From: an uncultured Alphaproteobacteria bacterium
GTDB taxonomy: Bacteria; Pseudomonadota; Alphaproteobacteria; Rhizobiales; Aestuariivirgaceae
Length of the DNA stretch: 64,000 nucleotides
Direction: 5' to 3'
Assembly: GCA_937870685.1 (NCBI GenBank)
Contig: CALMZX010000104.1
Coordinates: 1-64,000, forward strand
The translations under genes and the position numbers were made by a program. The first letter of the stretch is position 1. Each line of letters begins with the position of its first letter. Positions 1 to 10,113 of the stretch are shown one piece after another. Below the pieces are notes generated by a model that saw only the letters and a program-made list of their open reading frames with translations, searched no databases and was not told where the DNA came from.

Positions 1-1180
<1,180 letters not shown>

Positions 1181-1276
1181 AGCCACTCTCCTCCTCAGCG
1201 CGCTTCCCCGGGACCCCGAAGGCACCCCCAGAAACGCCGTCAACAGATATGCCGTCACCGGCTGAACTTGGGCCTG

Positions 1277-1304
1277 ATATGGGGAGGCCTTTTCGCAAGA
1301 CAAG
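1277..1304 (-). promoter_or_regulatory. RpoH (sigma-32)-type promoter for clpB
   Basis: Read on the minus strand this is CTTGTCT, 13 bases, then CCCCATAT. The enterobacterial sigma-32 consensus is CTTGAAA-N(11-16)-CCCCATNT, so the -10 matches fully and the CTTG core of the -35 is intact. The start of transcription would be near 1270, giving a leader of about 90 nt before the clpB ATG. Heat-shock control of clpB is well established in proteobacteria. The assignment rests on motif match and position only. Confidence 0.6.
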
Positions 1305-1328
1305 CGCCGCGCCCAGGGCTTTCACCAT

Positions 1329-1342
1329 TTGACCGGAATCAT
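1329..1342 (+). promoter_or_regulatory. Weak FNR/FixK-like dyad upstream of the FNT gene
   Basis: TTGAC-CGGA-ATCAT differs at two positions from the FNR/FixK consensus TTGAT-N4-ATCAA. Its centre is about 62 bp before the FNT start codon, nearly the same spacing as the perfect box at 7130-7143 has to its gene. Formate/nitrite channels are often anaerobically regulated, which is why it is listed, but the match is imperfect. Confidence 0.3.
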
Positions 1343-1397
1343 GGGATTTCCCCGTAGAGACCGCTAGACTTGTCATGCAAAAACTGCAGGAACCACC

Positions 1398-2207
1398 ATG
1401 CCACCGAGCCAGTCACCGGAATTGCCACGCCATGACCCCACAGGGATCGATGCCTTCAAACCGGCGGAAGTGGCCAAGCGCATTGAAGAGGCTGGAGCCA
1501 CAAAGGCGGGGCTCCACGCCCTTCCGCTCACTGTCCTTTCAGTCATGGCGGGAATTTTCATTTCGCTGGGTGCGGCGGCCTTCACCGCCGTCGTCACCGG
1601 AACGGACCTCGCCTACGGCCCCACACGCTTCCTGGGTGGCCTCGTCTTCTCACTTGGGCTGGTACTCGTCGTGGTGGCGGGAGCCGAGCTTTTCACCGGC
1701 AATGCCATGCTGGTCATGGCCTGGGTGGACCGGAAGGTCACAACCCCGGCGCTTCTGCGCAACTGGCTCTATGCTTTCGCGGGCAACCTCGTGGGCGCGC
1801 TGCTGGTCGCCGCACTGATGCACGCCTCAGGCCTGCTCGGCGGACCACCCGGCGAAACGGCCCGGAAGATCGCCACGGCGAAACTGTCCATCGGCTTTCA
1901 GGAGGCTCTGATCCGCGGCATCCTCTGCAACATGATGGTCTGCCTCGCCGTCTGGCTGACGGTTGCGGCCCGAAGTGTATCTGACAAGATCCTCGCCATC
2001 CTGTTGCCCATCGCAGGCTTCGTGCTGCTGGGCTACGAGCACTCCATCGCCAACATGTATCTTCTGGCGGCCGGCTGGGCGGCGGGCGCGGACGTCACAC
2101 TCTCCGGCTATCTCGGCAATCTCGTGCCCGTCACCATTGGCAACATCATCGGGGGTGCTGGCGGCGTCGCCCTCACCTACCGGCTGGCCTATGGCCCGAT
2201 GAAATAA
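1398..2207 (+). CDS. Formate/nitrite transporter (FNT) family channel
   Basis: Inner-membrane pentameric channel family moving small monovalent anions such as formate, nitrite or hydrosulfide. The 269-aa length fits the family (about 260-290). After a hydrophilic N-terminus of about 45 residues there are six hydrophobic segments, including the family-typical LVVVAGAELFTGNAML stretch and a later ANMYLLAAGW / GNLVPVTIGNIIGG region. The substrate (FocA, NirC or HSC type) cannot be decided from sequence alone, and no formate or nitrite enzyme lies next to it. The gene is divergent from clpB across a 217-bp gap and stands alone in its orientation. Confidence 0.88.
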   Translation: MPPSQSPELPRHDPTGIDAFKPAEVAKRIEEAGATKAGLHALPLTVLSVMAGIFISLGAAAFTAVVTGTDLAYGPTRFLGGLVFSLGLVLVVVAGAELFTGNAMLVMAWVDRKVTTPALLRNWLYAFAGNLVGALLVAALMHASGLLGGPPGETARKIATAKLSIGFQEALIRGILCNMMVCLAVWLTVAARSVSDKILAILLPIAGFVLLGYEHSIANMYLLAAGWAAGADVTLSGYLGNLVPVTIGNIIGGAGGVALTYRLAYGPMK

Positions 2208-2237
2208 ATCCGGAAATGTTGCCGCGTTCGGCGAAGA

Positions 2238-3164
2238 TCACTCTTCGCCGGAAACGGGCTCATTCGGCGTGACACCTTCCTCACCATAGCGCGGACGGCG
2301 CCCGCGCGGGCGCTTTCCCGGCTGCGGGGCAGCATCAGTGGCCTCACCGTCACTGCCAACGCTCACTGCGGGCACTGGCCGCTTGAGGAAGGACGGAGCC
2401 TCCCAGTCGCCGCCGCCTTCGGCAGCAGGTGCCGCATCCACAGGCCGTTCCGCCCGTTCGCGGCGCGGCGCACGCTCAAAGCGCTCGGGACGGTCATTCC
2501 TTTCGGGGCGCTCAGCGCGCTCGCCACGATCCGGGCGATCGCCCTCTTCGCCGGCGGCTTCAGGGGCTGCACCATTGCCGTCACGGGCCTCGGGATTGCG
2601 TTCGCCCCGGCGCGGCCAACGGTTGCGGAAGCGCTCGCGCCCCCCACCCTGCTGGTCACGGTTTCCCTGGTCGCGGTTGTCGCGGGCGCGGAACGGACGC
2701 TGGCCGCCTTCGTCACCTGCGGCCGCGTCGCCCTCGGCTGGCGCTCCACCTTCACTGGCCACAACCTCTCCAGCCTCGGCAGCGTCGCCGGGTGTTTCGG
2801 CAGCCTCGTCTTCACCTTCCGCACCACCTTCCAGGTCCTCCACGTCCTCATCGAGACGGCGCGAGAACTGGATGGGCTGGCCAGCGGGCTGGGCCGCCAG
2901 CCACAGGCGGTAGTAGTGGTCGGCATGCTGGTAGTAGCTCTCCGCCATCACCCGGTCGCCCGAGGAGGCCGCGTCGCGCGCCAGCTGCATGTATTTTTCG
3001 GCGATCGTCTGGGCCGTGCCACGGAGCTTCACGTCCGGCCCGTTGGAATCGAGCACCCTGTTGCCGGGATTTCCGCCGCCGCCACCACCATTGCCGCCGC
3101 CACCATGGCGGTTGCGGTTGCGGTTCCGGTTGCGGTTCTTGAAATTGTTCTGTCCGGGTCTCAT
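2238..3164 (-). CDS. DUF4167 domain protein with Arg/Gly-rich and acidic low-complexity tail
   Basis: Conserved alphaproteobacterial protein of unknown function. Residues about 1-85 form the DUF4167 domain: a basic NRNRNRNR/poly-Gly start, then AQTIAEKYMQLARDAASSGDRVMAESYYQHADHYYR, a helical segment resembling a TPR-like hairpin. The rest (about 90-308) is disordered: an acidic Glu/Ala stretch followed by Arg-Asp-Glu repeats rich in ERPER-type motifs. The composition suggests nucleic-acid or ribosome association, but that is inference. It follows prmC in the usual alphaproteobacterial order prfA-prmC-DUF4167-clpB. Confidence 0.9.
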   Translation of the reverse strand: MRPGQNNFKNRNRNRNRNRHGGGGNGGGGGGNPGNRVLDSNGPDVKLRGTAQTIAEKYMQLARDAASSGDRVMAESYYQHADHYYRLWLAAQPAGQPIQFSRRLDEDVEDLEGGAEGEDEAAETPGDAAEAGEVVASEGGAPAEGDAAAGDEGGQRPFRARDNRDQGNRDQQGGGRERFRNRWPRRGERNPEARDGNGAAPEAAGEEGDRPDRGERAERPERNDRPERFERAPRRERAERPVDAAPAAEGGGDWEAPSFLKRPVPAVSVGSDGEATDAAPQPGKRPRGRRPRYGEEGVTPNEPVSGEE

Positions 3165-3462
3165 CTGGGATCACCTAAAGCAACACGCTGTCCACAACCC
3201 GGCGCATCGCAATGCAACGTCCGGTTTGGATGGATGCGAGTCAGAATTTAAAACGACTGGGCAATCATGTTGTCCTGCTTGCAGACCCTGCCGCCTCCGT
3301 ACGTGACCTTGTGGGGCACATTCATCGCCTGGTCTGTACGCACGGGGATTCGGATTTCGCTGCGATTAGGAAAGCAAAACCCGGCTCAATCGGCTGAACA
3401 GTCTCAAAAGGCAGGGGATACAAGCCCTAGATAGCGGAAACACGCTCCGATTCCAAGGAATT
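3165..3462. other. Intergenic region between prmC and DUF4167, no gene seen
   Basis: A 298-bp spacer, unusually long for this run of tightly packed minus-strand genes. Only short weak ORFs cross it (for example the 61-codon plus-strand frame at 3212), with no recognisable protein and no good ribosome binding site. It probably holds the promoter of the DUF4167 gene. I could not identify convincing -35/-10 elements. Confidence 0.5.
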
Positions 3463-4317
3463 TCACGCAAGCTGGCCGAACTGCAGGGCCCGGATGTGCC
3501 CGCCCAAGTCCCGCCGCTCAGCCGACAGGTGAAAACCGGCCCCGGCAAAAATGCTGCTGACATCGGCAGCCTGCCCTGCCCCGACCTCCACAATGATCCG
3601 TCCTGCAGGTGCCAGATGGGCCGCCGCCCCCGCTGCAATGGCGCGGTAACAGGTCAAACCATCCGGCCCGCCATCCAGCGCCAGATGCGGATCATGCGCG
3701 CGGACTTCAGGCTGCAATCCGGCAATGTCGCCCGAGGGAATGTAGGGCGGATTGGACACAATGAGATCAAAGCGGCCCGCGACAGGCGCAAACCACGCAC
3801 CTTCCAGAACAGTCAACCGGTCGTCCACCCCCAGTGCCCGCGCATTCTCCTCTGTCACCTGAAGGGCTGCCGGTGACAGGTCAACGGCAACACCCGTCGC
3901 CTGCGGCCATTCTGCCAGCAGGGTGCAGATCAGGGCGCCGCTGCCGCTGCCAAGATCAAGCACGTGTCCACCCGCAGGAAGAGCCTGCTCCAGCGCCAGT
4001 TCAACCAGGGTTTCCGTATCGGCGCGCGGATCAAGCACATACGCCGTCACGCGGAAGGGGCGGCCATAGAACTCACGCACGCCCAGGATCTTGGACACAG
4101 GCTCGTCCGCCGCCCGGCGCAGCAAAAGGGCATCGTAGCGCGCCATGTCCTCCGCCGACAGCATCCGCTCCCCGGCCAAAATCAATCCGGCATGGTCAAA
4201 CCCGAGGACTGCCTGCAACAACAGCCGCGCATCAAGCGAGGCGTCCACGCAGTCCGCCGCCACCAGCAGCGCCCGCCCACGCGCCAGGGCGGCAACTGTG
4301 CTCTCAGCCGCCGCCAT
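3463..4317 (-). CDS. prmC: Peptide chain release factor N5-glutamine methyltransferase PrmC
   Basis: Methylates the glutamine of the GGQ motif in release factors using S-adenosylmethionine. The 284-aa protein has the N-terminal helical domain (about 1-75), the SAM-binding [12 protein letters not shown] motif near residue 120, and the catalytic NPPY at 189-192. The start overlaps the end of prfA by 14 bases, so the enzyme is translated from the same transcript as its substrate, RF1. This pairing is near-universal in proteobacteria. Confidence 0.96.
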   Translation of the reverse strand: MAAAESTVAALARGRALLVAADCVDASLDARLLLQAVLGFDHAGLILAGERMLSAEDMARYDALLLRRAADEPVSKILGVREFYGRPFRVTAYVLDPRADTETLVELALEQALPAGGHVLDLGSGSGALICTLLAEWPQATGVAVDLSPAALQVTEENARALGVDDRLTVLEGAWFAPVAGRFDLIVSNPPYIPSGDIAGLQPEVRAHDPHLALDGGPDGLTCYRAIAAGAAAHLAPAGRIIVEVGAGQAADVSSIFAGAGFHLSAERRDLGGHIRALQFGQLA

Positions 4318-5380
4318 CTTCCGCCGCCAGCAATTCTGCCTGATGGTGGGAAATCAGCGCCGAGATCACCTCTTCCAATGCCGGGCCCTCAATGATCTCC
4401 GGCAGCTTGTAGAGCGTCAGGTTGATGCGATGGTCAGTAAGCCTCCCTTGCGGGAAATTATAGGTGCGGATGCGCTCCGAGCGGTCCCCGGACCCCACCT
4501 GTCCCTTGCGCGTGGCACTGCGCTCGGAATCGATGCGCTCGCGTTCGATCTCGTACAATCTGGCGCGCAACAGCTTCATCGCCATGTTCTTGTTCTTGAG
4601 TTGCGACTTTTCCGTCTGCTGCGCCACCGCAATGCCGGTCGGTAGATGCGTGACGCGCACCGCGCTGTCCGTTGTGTTGACCGACTGGCCGCCGGGACCG
4701 GAGGAGCGGAACACGTCGATCCGCAGGTCCTTGTCCTCGATCTTGATGTCCACCTCTTCGGCTTCCGGAAGCACCGCCACGGTTGCCGCCGATGTGTGGA
4801 TGCGCCCCTGTGTTTCGGTGTCGGGCACGCGCTGCACGCGGTGCACGCCCGATTCGAACTTCATCTTGGCATAAGCGCCCGCACCATAGATGTTGGCGAT
4901 CACTTCCTTGTAGCCGCCATGCTCGCCGTCGCTGGCGGAGATCAATTCCACCCGCCAGCCCTGCGCTGCGGCATAGCGCTGGTACATGCGGAACAGGTCG
5001 CCTGCAAAAATCGCGGCTTCGTCGCCCCCGGTCCCGGCGCGCACTTCCAGAATGACGTTGCGCGCGTCGGCGGCATCCTTGGGCAGCAGCAGCAGGCGCA
5101 TGTTGTGTTCAAGGCCCGCGATCCGTTCAGCCAACACGGGCCGCTCGTCGCCCGCCATGGCCGCGAGTTCGCCGCCCGCCGCAATCATCTCGTCAAGGCC
5201 CTTCAACTCGCCATAAGCCGCCCGCAATTCCTGCGCCGCCTTGGCGGCAGGCTCCAGTTCCGCGTAGTCCTTGGAGAGTTTGACGAAGGCCTCGCCCGTG
5301 GCACCGCTCGACAGCCCGTGTTCAACGGCGGCAAAGCGTTCAAGAATCCGGTCCAGTTTTTCGGGGGGAAGAGCGGCCAT
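4304..5380 (-). CDS. prfA: Peptide chain release factor 1 (RF1)
   Basis: Terminates translation at UAA and UAG. The 358-aa length is standard. The codon-recognition tripeptide appears as PDT (about 186-188) within [14 protein letters not shown], at the place of PxT in RF1. The catalytic GGQ lies at 230-232 in [17 protein letters not shown]. These features separate it from RF2, which carries SPF. It is followed by prmC with overlap, and dtd lies 18 bp upstream on the same strand. Confidence 0.97.
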   Translation of the reverse strand: MAALPPEKLDRILERFAAVEHGLSSGATGEAFVKLSKDYAELEPAAKAAQELRAAYGELKGLDEMIAAGGELAAMAGDERPVLAERIAGLEHNMRLLLLPKDAADARNVILEVRAGTGGDEAAIFAGDLFRMYQRYAAAQGWRVELISASDGEHGGYKEVIANIYGAGAYAKMKFESGVHRVQRVPDTETQGRIHTSAATVAVLPEAEEVDIKIEDKDLRIDVFRSSGPGGQSVNTTDSAVRVTHLPTGIAVAQQTEKSQLKNKNMAMKLLRARLYEIERERIDSERSATRKGQVGSGDRSERIRTYNFPQGRLTDHRINLTLYKLPEIIEGPALEEVISALISHHQAELLAAEDGGG

Positions 5381-5398
5381 GGCTGGCGCTCTCTACAA

Positions 5399-5848
5399 TC
5401 ATCTGTTGGCGGTATCAAACCAGATCGTGACCGGGCCGTCATTGACCAGCGAGACCTTCATGTCTGCACCGAAGACGCCGCGCGCAACCTGCAGGCCTGC
5501 GCCAGCGAGCGTTGTACAAAACCGCTCATAAAGGGCCTCGCCCTCCATGGCGCCCGCTGCTGCGGAAAAGCCGGGCCGATTGCCACTTTCGCAACCGTTG
5601 GCGGCCAGCGTGAACTGGCTGACGGCGAGGATGGAACCGTCAACCGCCTGAAGCGGCAAATTCATCTTGCCCGCATCATCGCGGAAAATCCGGCAGGCTG
5701 CGATCTTGCGGGCCAGCCAGTCAGCCTCAGCCACGCTGTCGCCCTGCATCGCACAGACCAGAACCAGAAAGCCGCGCCCGATCTCACCTGTGACGCGGCC
5801 ATCCACGGTCACACGGGCCTCGGAAACCCGCTGCACCAATGCCCGCAT
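5399..5848 (-). CDS. dtd: D-aminoacyl-tRNA deacylase
   Basis: Hydrolyses D-aminoacyl-tRNA (and glycyl-tRNA-Ala) to keep D-residues out of proteins. The protein has 149 aa against a usual 145-150. It begins [13 protein letters not shown] and contains the active-site SQFTL (77-81) and NDGPVT (136-141), the Gly-Pro loop that excludes L-residues. It lies in a minus-strand run between the RodZ-like gene (9 bp upstream) and prfA (18 bp downstream), so the three are probably co-transcribed. Confidence 0.95.
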   Translation of the reverse strand: MRALVQRVSEARVTVDGRVTGEIGRGFLVLVCAMQGDSVAEADWLARKIAACRIFRDDAGKMNLPLQAVDGSILAVSQFTLAANGCESGNRPGFSAAAGAMEGEALYERFCTTLAGAGLQVARGVFGADMKVSLVNDGPVTIWFDTANR

Positions 5849-5857
5849 GGAACAGGC

Positions 5858-7015
5858 TCAGCTCTTGCTGGCGAGCGTCTTCGGGTCCAGCGGCTCAGCG
5901 GCAAGCAACGAGCCGGGCAGGCCCAGCACGCCCTTTTCCACGCCATCGACGGCATAGACCAGCGCTCCGCCATCCTGGGCAATGGCCACCAGCCCGTCAC
6001 GGTTGGGCACGCGATAGGTGTCACCGGGATTGAGCATCTGCGTCGCCACGCGGTTTCCCTGCCCGTCTTCAATCAGAAGCCAGATGGCCTTGGTGGCCTT
6101 CAGCACGACACGGACGTCCGCGTCCTTGCTGCCAAACACCTTGCCTTCGCCGGGCGTTGCCGGCGCAAGTTCAACGGGTTTGCTCGTCGTCGCCACGGTT
6201 TCGGGATCGGCACCATCCACCTGCTCGGCAATGAAGGCACCCAGATCGCCAGTGGACTCACCTTCTGGAAGCGAGGCCTGGTCAGCCTCCGTTTCGCCGA
6301 GGCCGGGAATTGGCTGGTCGAGAGGCGCAGGCAGTTCAGCCGTGTCCTGCGGAGCAATCGCATCCTGCGTGATCTTCACCTCGGCCGCATCAGGGCCGGT
6401 CGTGGCCGTCGGCATCGGATCGCTGTTGGCCGCCATTTGCTGAACATCAGGCGAACCCGGTCCGCCCATATAGAAGAAGGAACCGCCCAGGAGCATGACG
6501 GCGATGGCCACCGAGGCGACGATTCCGTTGCGGCCACCTGGCACCTTCGGCATGGGCGGCAGCTTGATCGCCTTGAAGTCGATGGCCGGAATCTTCGGGA
6601 ACTTGCCGAAGGGAAGGATCTTCGCACTCATCATCGGTCCGGGATTGGCGGGATGGTGGCGCGGCGCCACCTCCGGCCGTGGCAGAAACGAGGCATAGTG
6701 CTGCAACAGCGGATCAGGATCGAAGCCAAGGAAATCCGCATAGGCCGCGATCATTTCCAGCGCCTCAAGACGTGGCGGCATGTGGGTCATGTCACCATAT
6801 TCGATGGCCTCCACATGGTAGGGGTGGATGCCCGTGCAGGCCGCCACATCGTCAAGCGAAAGCCCGCGCTGCATCCGTTCCCGTTCGAGATACCAGCCCG
6901 CTTCGCCTGCCGGATCCATGATGCCGTCCGGCTTGTCGCGAAGGGCAGAAAGTGCTTCTGCCTGATCCTCTGTCGCGGCGTTGCTGTTCACATCCTGGGA
7001 AAACGTCTGGTCCAT
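5858..7015 (-). CDS. RodZ-like protein: cytoplasmic HTH, one transmembrane helix, C-terminal DUF4115
   Basis: Single-pass inner-membrane protein of the RodZ type, which in other bacteria links MreB to the cell-wall machinery. Of 385 aa, residues about 40-105 form the HTH_25 domain (GWYLERERMQRGLSLDDVAACTGI, then the YGDMTHMPP recognition region). A transmembrane helix GIVASVAIAVMLLGGSFFYMGG lies near 160-182. A Pro/Asp/Glu-rich periplasmic linker leads to the C-terminal DUF4115 beta domain (about 285-370, IWLLIEDGQGNRV...NPGDTYRVP). The cell-shape role is inferred from the architecture. Confidence 0.85.
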   Translation of the reverse strand: MDQTFSQDVNSNAATEDQAEALSALRDKPDGIMDPAGEAGWYLERERMQRGLSLDDVAACTGIHPYHVEAIEYGDMTHMPPRLEALEMIAAYADFLGFDPDPLLQHYASFLPRPEVAPRHHPANPGPMMSAKILPFGKFPKIPAIDFKAIKLPPMPKVPGGRNGIVASVAIAVMLLGGSFFYMGGPGSPDVQQMAANSDPMPTATTGPDAAEVKITQDAIAPQDTAELPAPLDQPIPGLGETEADQASLPEGESTGDLGAFIAEQVDGADPETVATTSKPVELAPATPGEGKVFGSKDADVRVVLKATKAIWLLIEDGQGNRVATQMLNPGDTYRVPNRDGLVAIAQDGGALVYAVDGVEKGVLGLPGSLLAAEPLDPKTLASKS

Positions 7016-7129
7016 GGCCTTCTCACCTCGCGGCAGCAGGCGCTGCCGTTAACAACTGACTAACCAAGACAATGGCCAAGAATGGTGAACGATGCCCTAA
7101 CAGGCGGGGCGGATTGGTGAAATTTGCGA

Positions 7130-7143
7130 TTGATATCGATCAA
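7130..7143 (+). promoter_or_regulatory. Perfect FNR/FixK box upstream of the host-attachment gene
   Basis: TTGAT-ATCG-ATCAA is an exact match to the FNR/FixK/FnrN consensus TTGAT-N4-ATCAA and a perfect dyad. Its centre (7136.5) is 64 bp before the ATG at 7201. If it acts in the common class II position (-41.5), transcription would start near 7178 and leave a short leader of about 23 nt. The divergent RodZ-like gene is 115 bp away on the other side, so control of the 7201 gene is the simpler reading. Confidence 0.7.
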
Positions 7144-7200
7144 TGCGCACCGTGTCCGGTCCGGCAAGAGTTCACTTCAAAACCAATGGAGATTTCCTGA

Positions 7201-7629
7201 ATGAAGGACGAAACCCGGAAGACTTGGATTGTGGTGGCAGACGGCGGCCATGCCCGTATTCTGCTCAACAAGCACCGCGACGAAGGCGTGAGTGAACTGC
7301 CGCTGGTCAACAAGCACGATCCGCGCCTTGCCCACCACCACGGCGAATTGGCCGCTGGTGTGCATCACACACCCGCCTTCAAGCCGTCGCCGGAAAAACG
7401 CACCGAAGACAAGTTCCTCAGCACGCTGGCCGAGACAGTGCAGACCGGCGTCGCCAAGAAGGAGTGTGACCAGGTGATGCTGGTGGCCCCGGCCGTTGCC
7501 ATGGGTATTCTGCGCAAGGCGCTGAACAAGGAAACCCACAAGCACATCATCGCTGAAATCATTCACGACTACACTCACCAGGACAACGCCACGGTGTGGA
7601 AGCACGTGAAGGACAAGTTGCCGCTTTAG
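7201..7629 (+). CDS. Host attachment protein family (baeRF-like)
   Basis: A 142-aa soluble protein of the family annotated as required for attachment to host cells, related to the eRF1-like baeRF fold. It begins TWIVVADGGHARIL and carries the family-typical TEDKFLSTLAETVQ and VMLVAPAVAMGILRKAL segments, ending with EIIHDYTHQD. Biochemical function is not firmly known, and the family name comes from plant-associated bacteria. The gene stands alone between two minus-strand operons with its own FNR/FixK box and terminator, which suggests an oxygen-responsive monocistronic unit. Confidence 0.85.
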   Translation: MKDETRKTWIVVADGGHARILLNKHRDEGVSELPLVNKHDPRLAHHHGELAAGVHHTPAFKPSPEKRTEDKFLSTLAETVQTGVAKKECDQVMLVAPAVAMGILRKALNKETHKHIIAEIIHDYTHQDNATVWKHVKDKLPL

Positions 7630-7677
7630 CGGGGCGGTGCCTTCCTGACCGGGGGCGGAATATGGAAGGCACACAAG

Positions 7678-7713
7678 AGCCTCCCGCAGGGGTGCTGCGG
7701 GAGGCTTCTTTTT
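7678..7713 (+). terminator. Rho-independent terminator of the host-attachment gene
   Basis: A perfect 12-bp stem (AGCCTCCCGCAG / CTGCGGGAGGCT) with a 5-nt loop is followed at once by TCTTTTTT. It lies 49 bp past the stop codon at 7629 and also sits just beyond the end of ptsP on the other strand. The T tract is only on the plus-strand side, so it serves the plus-strand gene. Confidence 0.92.
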
Positions 7714-7720
7714 TGCGGGC

Positions 7721-9985
7721 TCAGATCACCACGCCGTTGCGGTTGGCGAATTCCATCAGGTCGCCACGCAGCGAATGCAGCGGCGACTTGAGCAGCGGCT
7801 GCATGAACCCCCACAGCTTGTTCTGGTCCAGTGAGCGGATCATGGCTTTCACAGGGCCGATGCCGGACGGCACCATGCTCATGGAGGTCATGCCAATGCC
7901 CACAAGCCCCATCGCCTCCAGCGGCCGCCCGCCCAGTTCACCGCAAAGCGTCACCTTCTTGCTGTGCTGGCGGCCCTTTTCGACAATCAGCCGCATGGCC
8001 GAAAGGGCTGACGGCGACAGCGGGTCGTAGCGGCCAGCAAGCTTGGGGTTGCCGCGGTCAGACGCAAACAGGAACTGCACCAGGTCGTTGGAGCCAATGG
8101 ACGCAAAGTCCACCAGCGGCAGCAGGTGATCCAGTTGCCAGATGAGCGACGGGATTTCGATCATCACGCCGATCTTCAGCGTTGTGGGCAGGGCGTGGCG
8201 GCGCAGCGTCAGATAGGCCACTTCCTTGTCCACCGCCGCCTTGGCCTGCAGGAACTCATCCACATCGGCGATCATCGGGAACATGATGCGGATGTCCTGG
8301 CCCGCACCCGCCATCAGCATGGCGCGGATTTGCAGGCGCAACAGGGCCGGACGGTCCAGCGCCATGCGGATCGAGCGCCAGCCCAATGCCGGGTTTTCCT
8401 CGCGCGGCTGGCGCAGGTAGGGCAGCGTCTTGTCGGCACCGATGTCGAGCGTGCGGAACACCACCGGCTTGCCCTGCGCCTGGTCGAGAATCTGCTGGTA
8501 GTGGCGCACCTGAGAGGAAAGCCGCGGGAAGCGCTGCGCCATCATGAACTGCAGTTCGGTGCGGTAGAGGCCGACCCCGGCAGCACCTGAATCATGCAGG
8601 TGCGGCAAATCCACGATCAGGCCCGCATTGATGTTGAGTTCAATGTTGGCGCCATCCTTGGTGATAGAGGGCAGATCGCGGAGTGCCGCGAACTGCGCCT
8701 GCTTGCGCGCATAGAAGCGCACCTTCTCGCCATAGGCCTTCTGCAGCTCCTGGCTCGGGCGCACGAACACTTCTCCCGTGCCGCCATCGACGATGATGTC
8801 GTCTTCCGGATCGACAAGGTCAATCAGGCCTTCCGCCAGCCCGATGCCGGGAATGCCCAGCGCCCGGGCAACAATCGCCACATGGCTGGTCTTGCCGCCT
8901 TCCTCGAGGATCACGCCGCGGATCTTGCTGCGGTCATAGTCGAGAAGTTCCGCCGGTCCCATGTTGCGCGCCACGACAATGGCGTTGGCGGGAAGGTCGG
9001 TGCGCGAGGCGGTGGCGACAGCACCGGTGAGAATGCGCAACAGCCGGTTCGACAGGTCGTCGAGGTCATGCATGCGCTCGCGCAGGTATTCATCCTGCAT
9101 GCGCATCATGCGGGCACGGTTGTCGTTCTGCACCCGCTCCACCGCGGCCTCCGCCGTGAGGCCGGTCTGGATCGCGTCCCGCAGCCGGTTCACCCAGCCC
9201 TTGTCGTGGGCGAACATGCGGATCGTTTCCAGCACGTCGGAATAATCCGTGGCCCGCATGGCATCGGAGCCATCGAGAAGTTCGTCCACCTGCGCCCTGA
9301 GCTGCTGGACGGCATCCTCAAGCCGCTTCAGTTCCTTGGGGATGCTCTCGGCAATGAGGTTTTCGATCTCGACGCGCGGCTCATGCAGCACCACCTGTCC
9401 AAGGGCGATGCCTTCGGCCAGTGTTTCGAACTTGAGATTGTGGCTGCGCATGTGGGCGACGTCGATCGCCACCTCGCGCGCCACCTCCTGCAGCTCACCG
9501 GAGGCAATGACCTCCGCCAGCACCATGGCGGTGGTTTGCAGTGCCTCTTCTTCTTCCTCGGAATAGTTGCGCTTGGTGCGGTTCTGCACCACCAGAACGC
9601 CGATGACGGCACCACCGCGCATCACCGGCACGCCGAGGAAGGACTGGTAGATCTCTTCACCCGTTTCCGGCAGGTATTTGAACGAAGGGTGGGTGTGCGC
9701 GTCCGAGAGATTGAGGCCGATGGCCTGCTCGGCGATCAGGCCGACAAGGCCTTCGCCCGACTTGAGCTTTGACTTGTGGACGGCTTCCGCCTTCAGGCCT
9801 TCCGAGGCGTAGAGTTCCAGCACATTGCCAGGCCGCATCACATAGATGGAACAGACCTCCGCCACCATGTTGGCGGCGATGATCATGACGATCTTGTCGA
9901 GTTTGACCTGCGCTGTCTCCGGCTCCGCCATCACTTCCCGGAGCCGTCTGAGGAGGACACGCGGGCCGAGTGTGGCACTGACCAT
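7721..9985 (-). CDS. ptsP: Phosphoenolpyruvate-protein phosphotransferase PtsP (enzyme I of the nitrogen PTS)
   Basis: Takes phosphate from PEP to start the PTS-Ntr relay (to NPr, then EIIA-Ntr). About 754 aa. There is an N-terminal GAF domain (about 15-165), a helical linker, then the phosphohistidine domain with GGKTSHVAIVARALGIPGIG carrying the active-site His, and the C-terminal PEP-binding barrel with SIGSNDLVQFLFASDR and catalytic CGELGGRPLE. The ORF track extends 23 codons further; the ATG at 9985 is preferred because AAGGAC lies 9-14 bases upstream and MVSATLGPRVLLRRLREVM fits the family. The gene lies downstream of lysC, as is usual in alphaproteobacteria. Confidence 0.95.
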   Translation of the reverse strand: MVSATLGPRVLLRRLREVMAEPETAQVKLDKIVMIIAANMVAEVCSIYVMRPGNVLELYASEGLKAEAVHKSKLKSGEGLVGLIAEQAIGLNLSDAHTHPSFKYLPETGEEIYQSFLGVPVMRGGAVIGVLVVQNRTKRNYSEEEEEALQTTAMVLAEVIASGELQEVAREVAIDVAHMRSHNLKFETLAEGIALGQVVLHEPRVEIENLIAESIPKELKRLEDAVQQLRAQVDELLDGSDAMRATDYSDVLETIRMFAHDKGWVNRLRDAIQTGLTAEAAVERVQNDNRARMMRMQDEYLRERMHDLDDLSNRLLRILTGAVATASRTDLPANAIVVARNMGPAELLDYDRSKIRGVILEEGGKTSHVAIVARALGIPGIGLAEGLIDLVDPEDDIIVDGGTGEVFVRPSQELQKAYGEKVRFYARKQAQFAALRDLPSITKDGANIELNINAGLIVDLPHLHDSGAAGVGLYRTELQFMMAQRFPRLSSQVRHYQQILDQAQGKPVVFRTLDIGADKTLPYLRQPREENPALGWRSIRMALDRPALLRLQIRAMLMAGAGQDIRIMFPMIADVDEFLQAKAAVDKEVAYLTLRRHALPTTLKIGVMIEIPSLIWQLDHLLPLVDFASIGSNDLVQFLFASDRGNPKLAGRYDPLSPSALSAMRLIVEKGRQHSKKVTLCGELGGRPLEAMGLVGIGMTSMSMVPSGIGPVKAMIRSLDQNKLWGFMQPLLKSPLHSLRGDLMEFANRNGVVI

Positions 9986-10113
9986 GAGACGTGTCCTTAG
10001 GGGCGCTTGTAACGGTAATGCATGGCGCGGCCCGTTTGCCCAAAGCCCCACCATGCCCGGGCCTTGAAGACCGGGCGGATGGCGACGGGAACCGGGCGGA
10101 CGCGGATCATGCC

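Noticed and set aside
4646-7063. 805-codon plus-strand ORF across prfA, dtd and the RodZ-like gene
   Set aside because: It spans three well-supported minus-strand genes and encodes no recognisable domain; shadow frame.
8594-9772. 392-codon plus-strand ORF antisense to ptsP
   Set aside because: Shadow of ptsP; no motifs and no plausible ribosome binding site.
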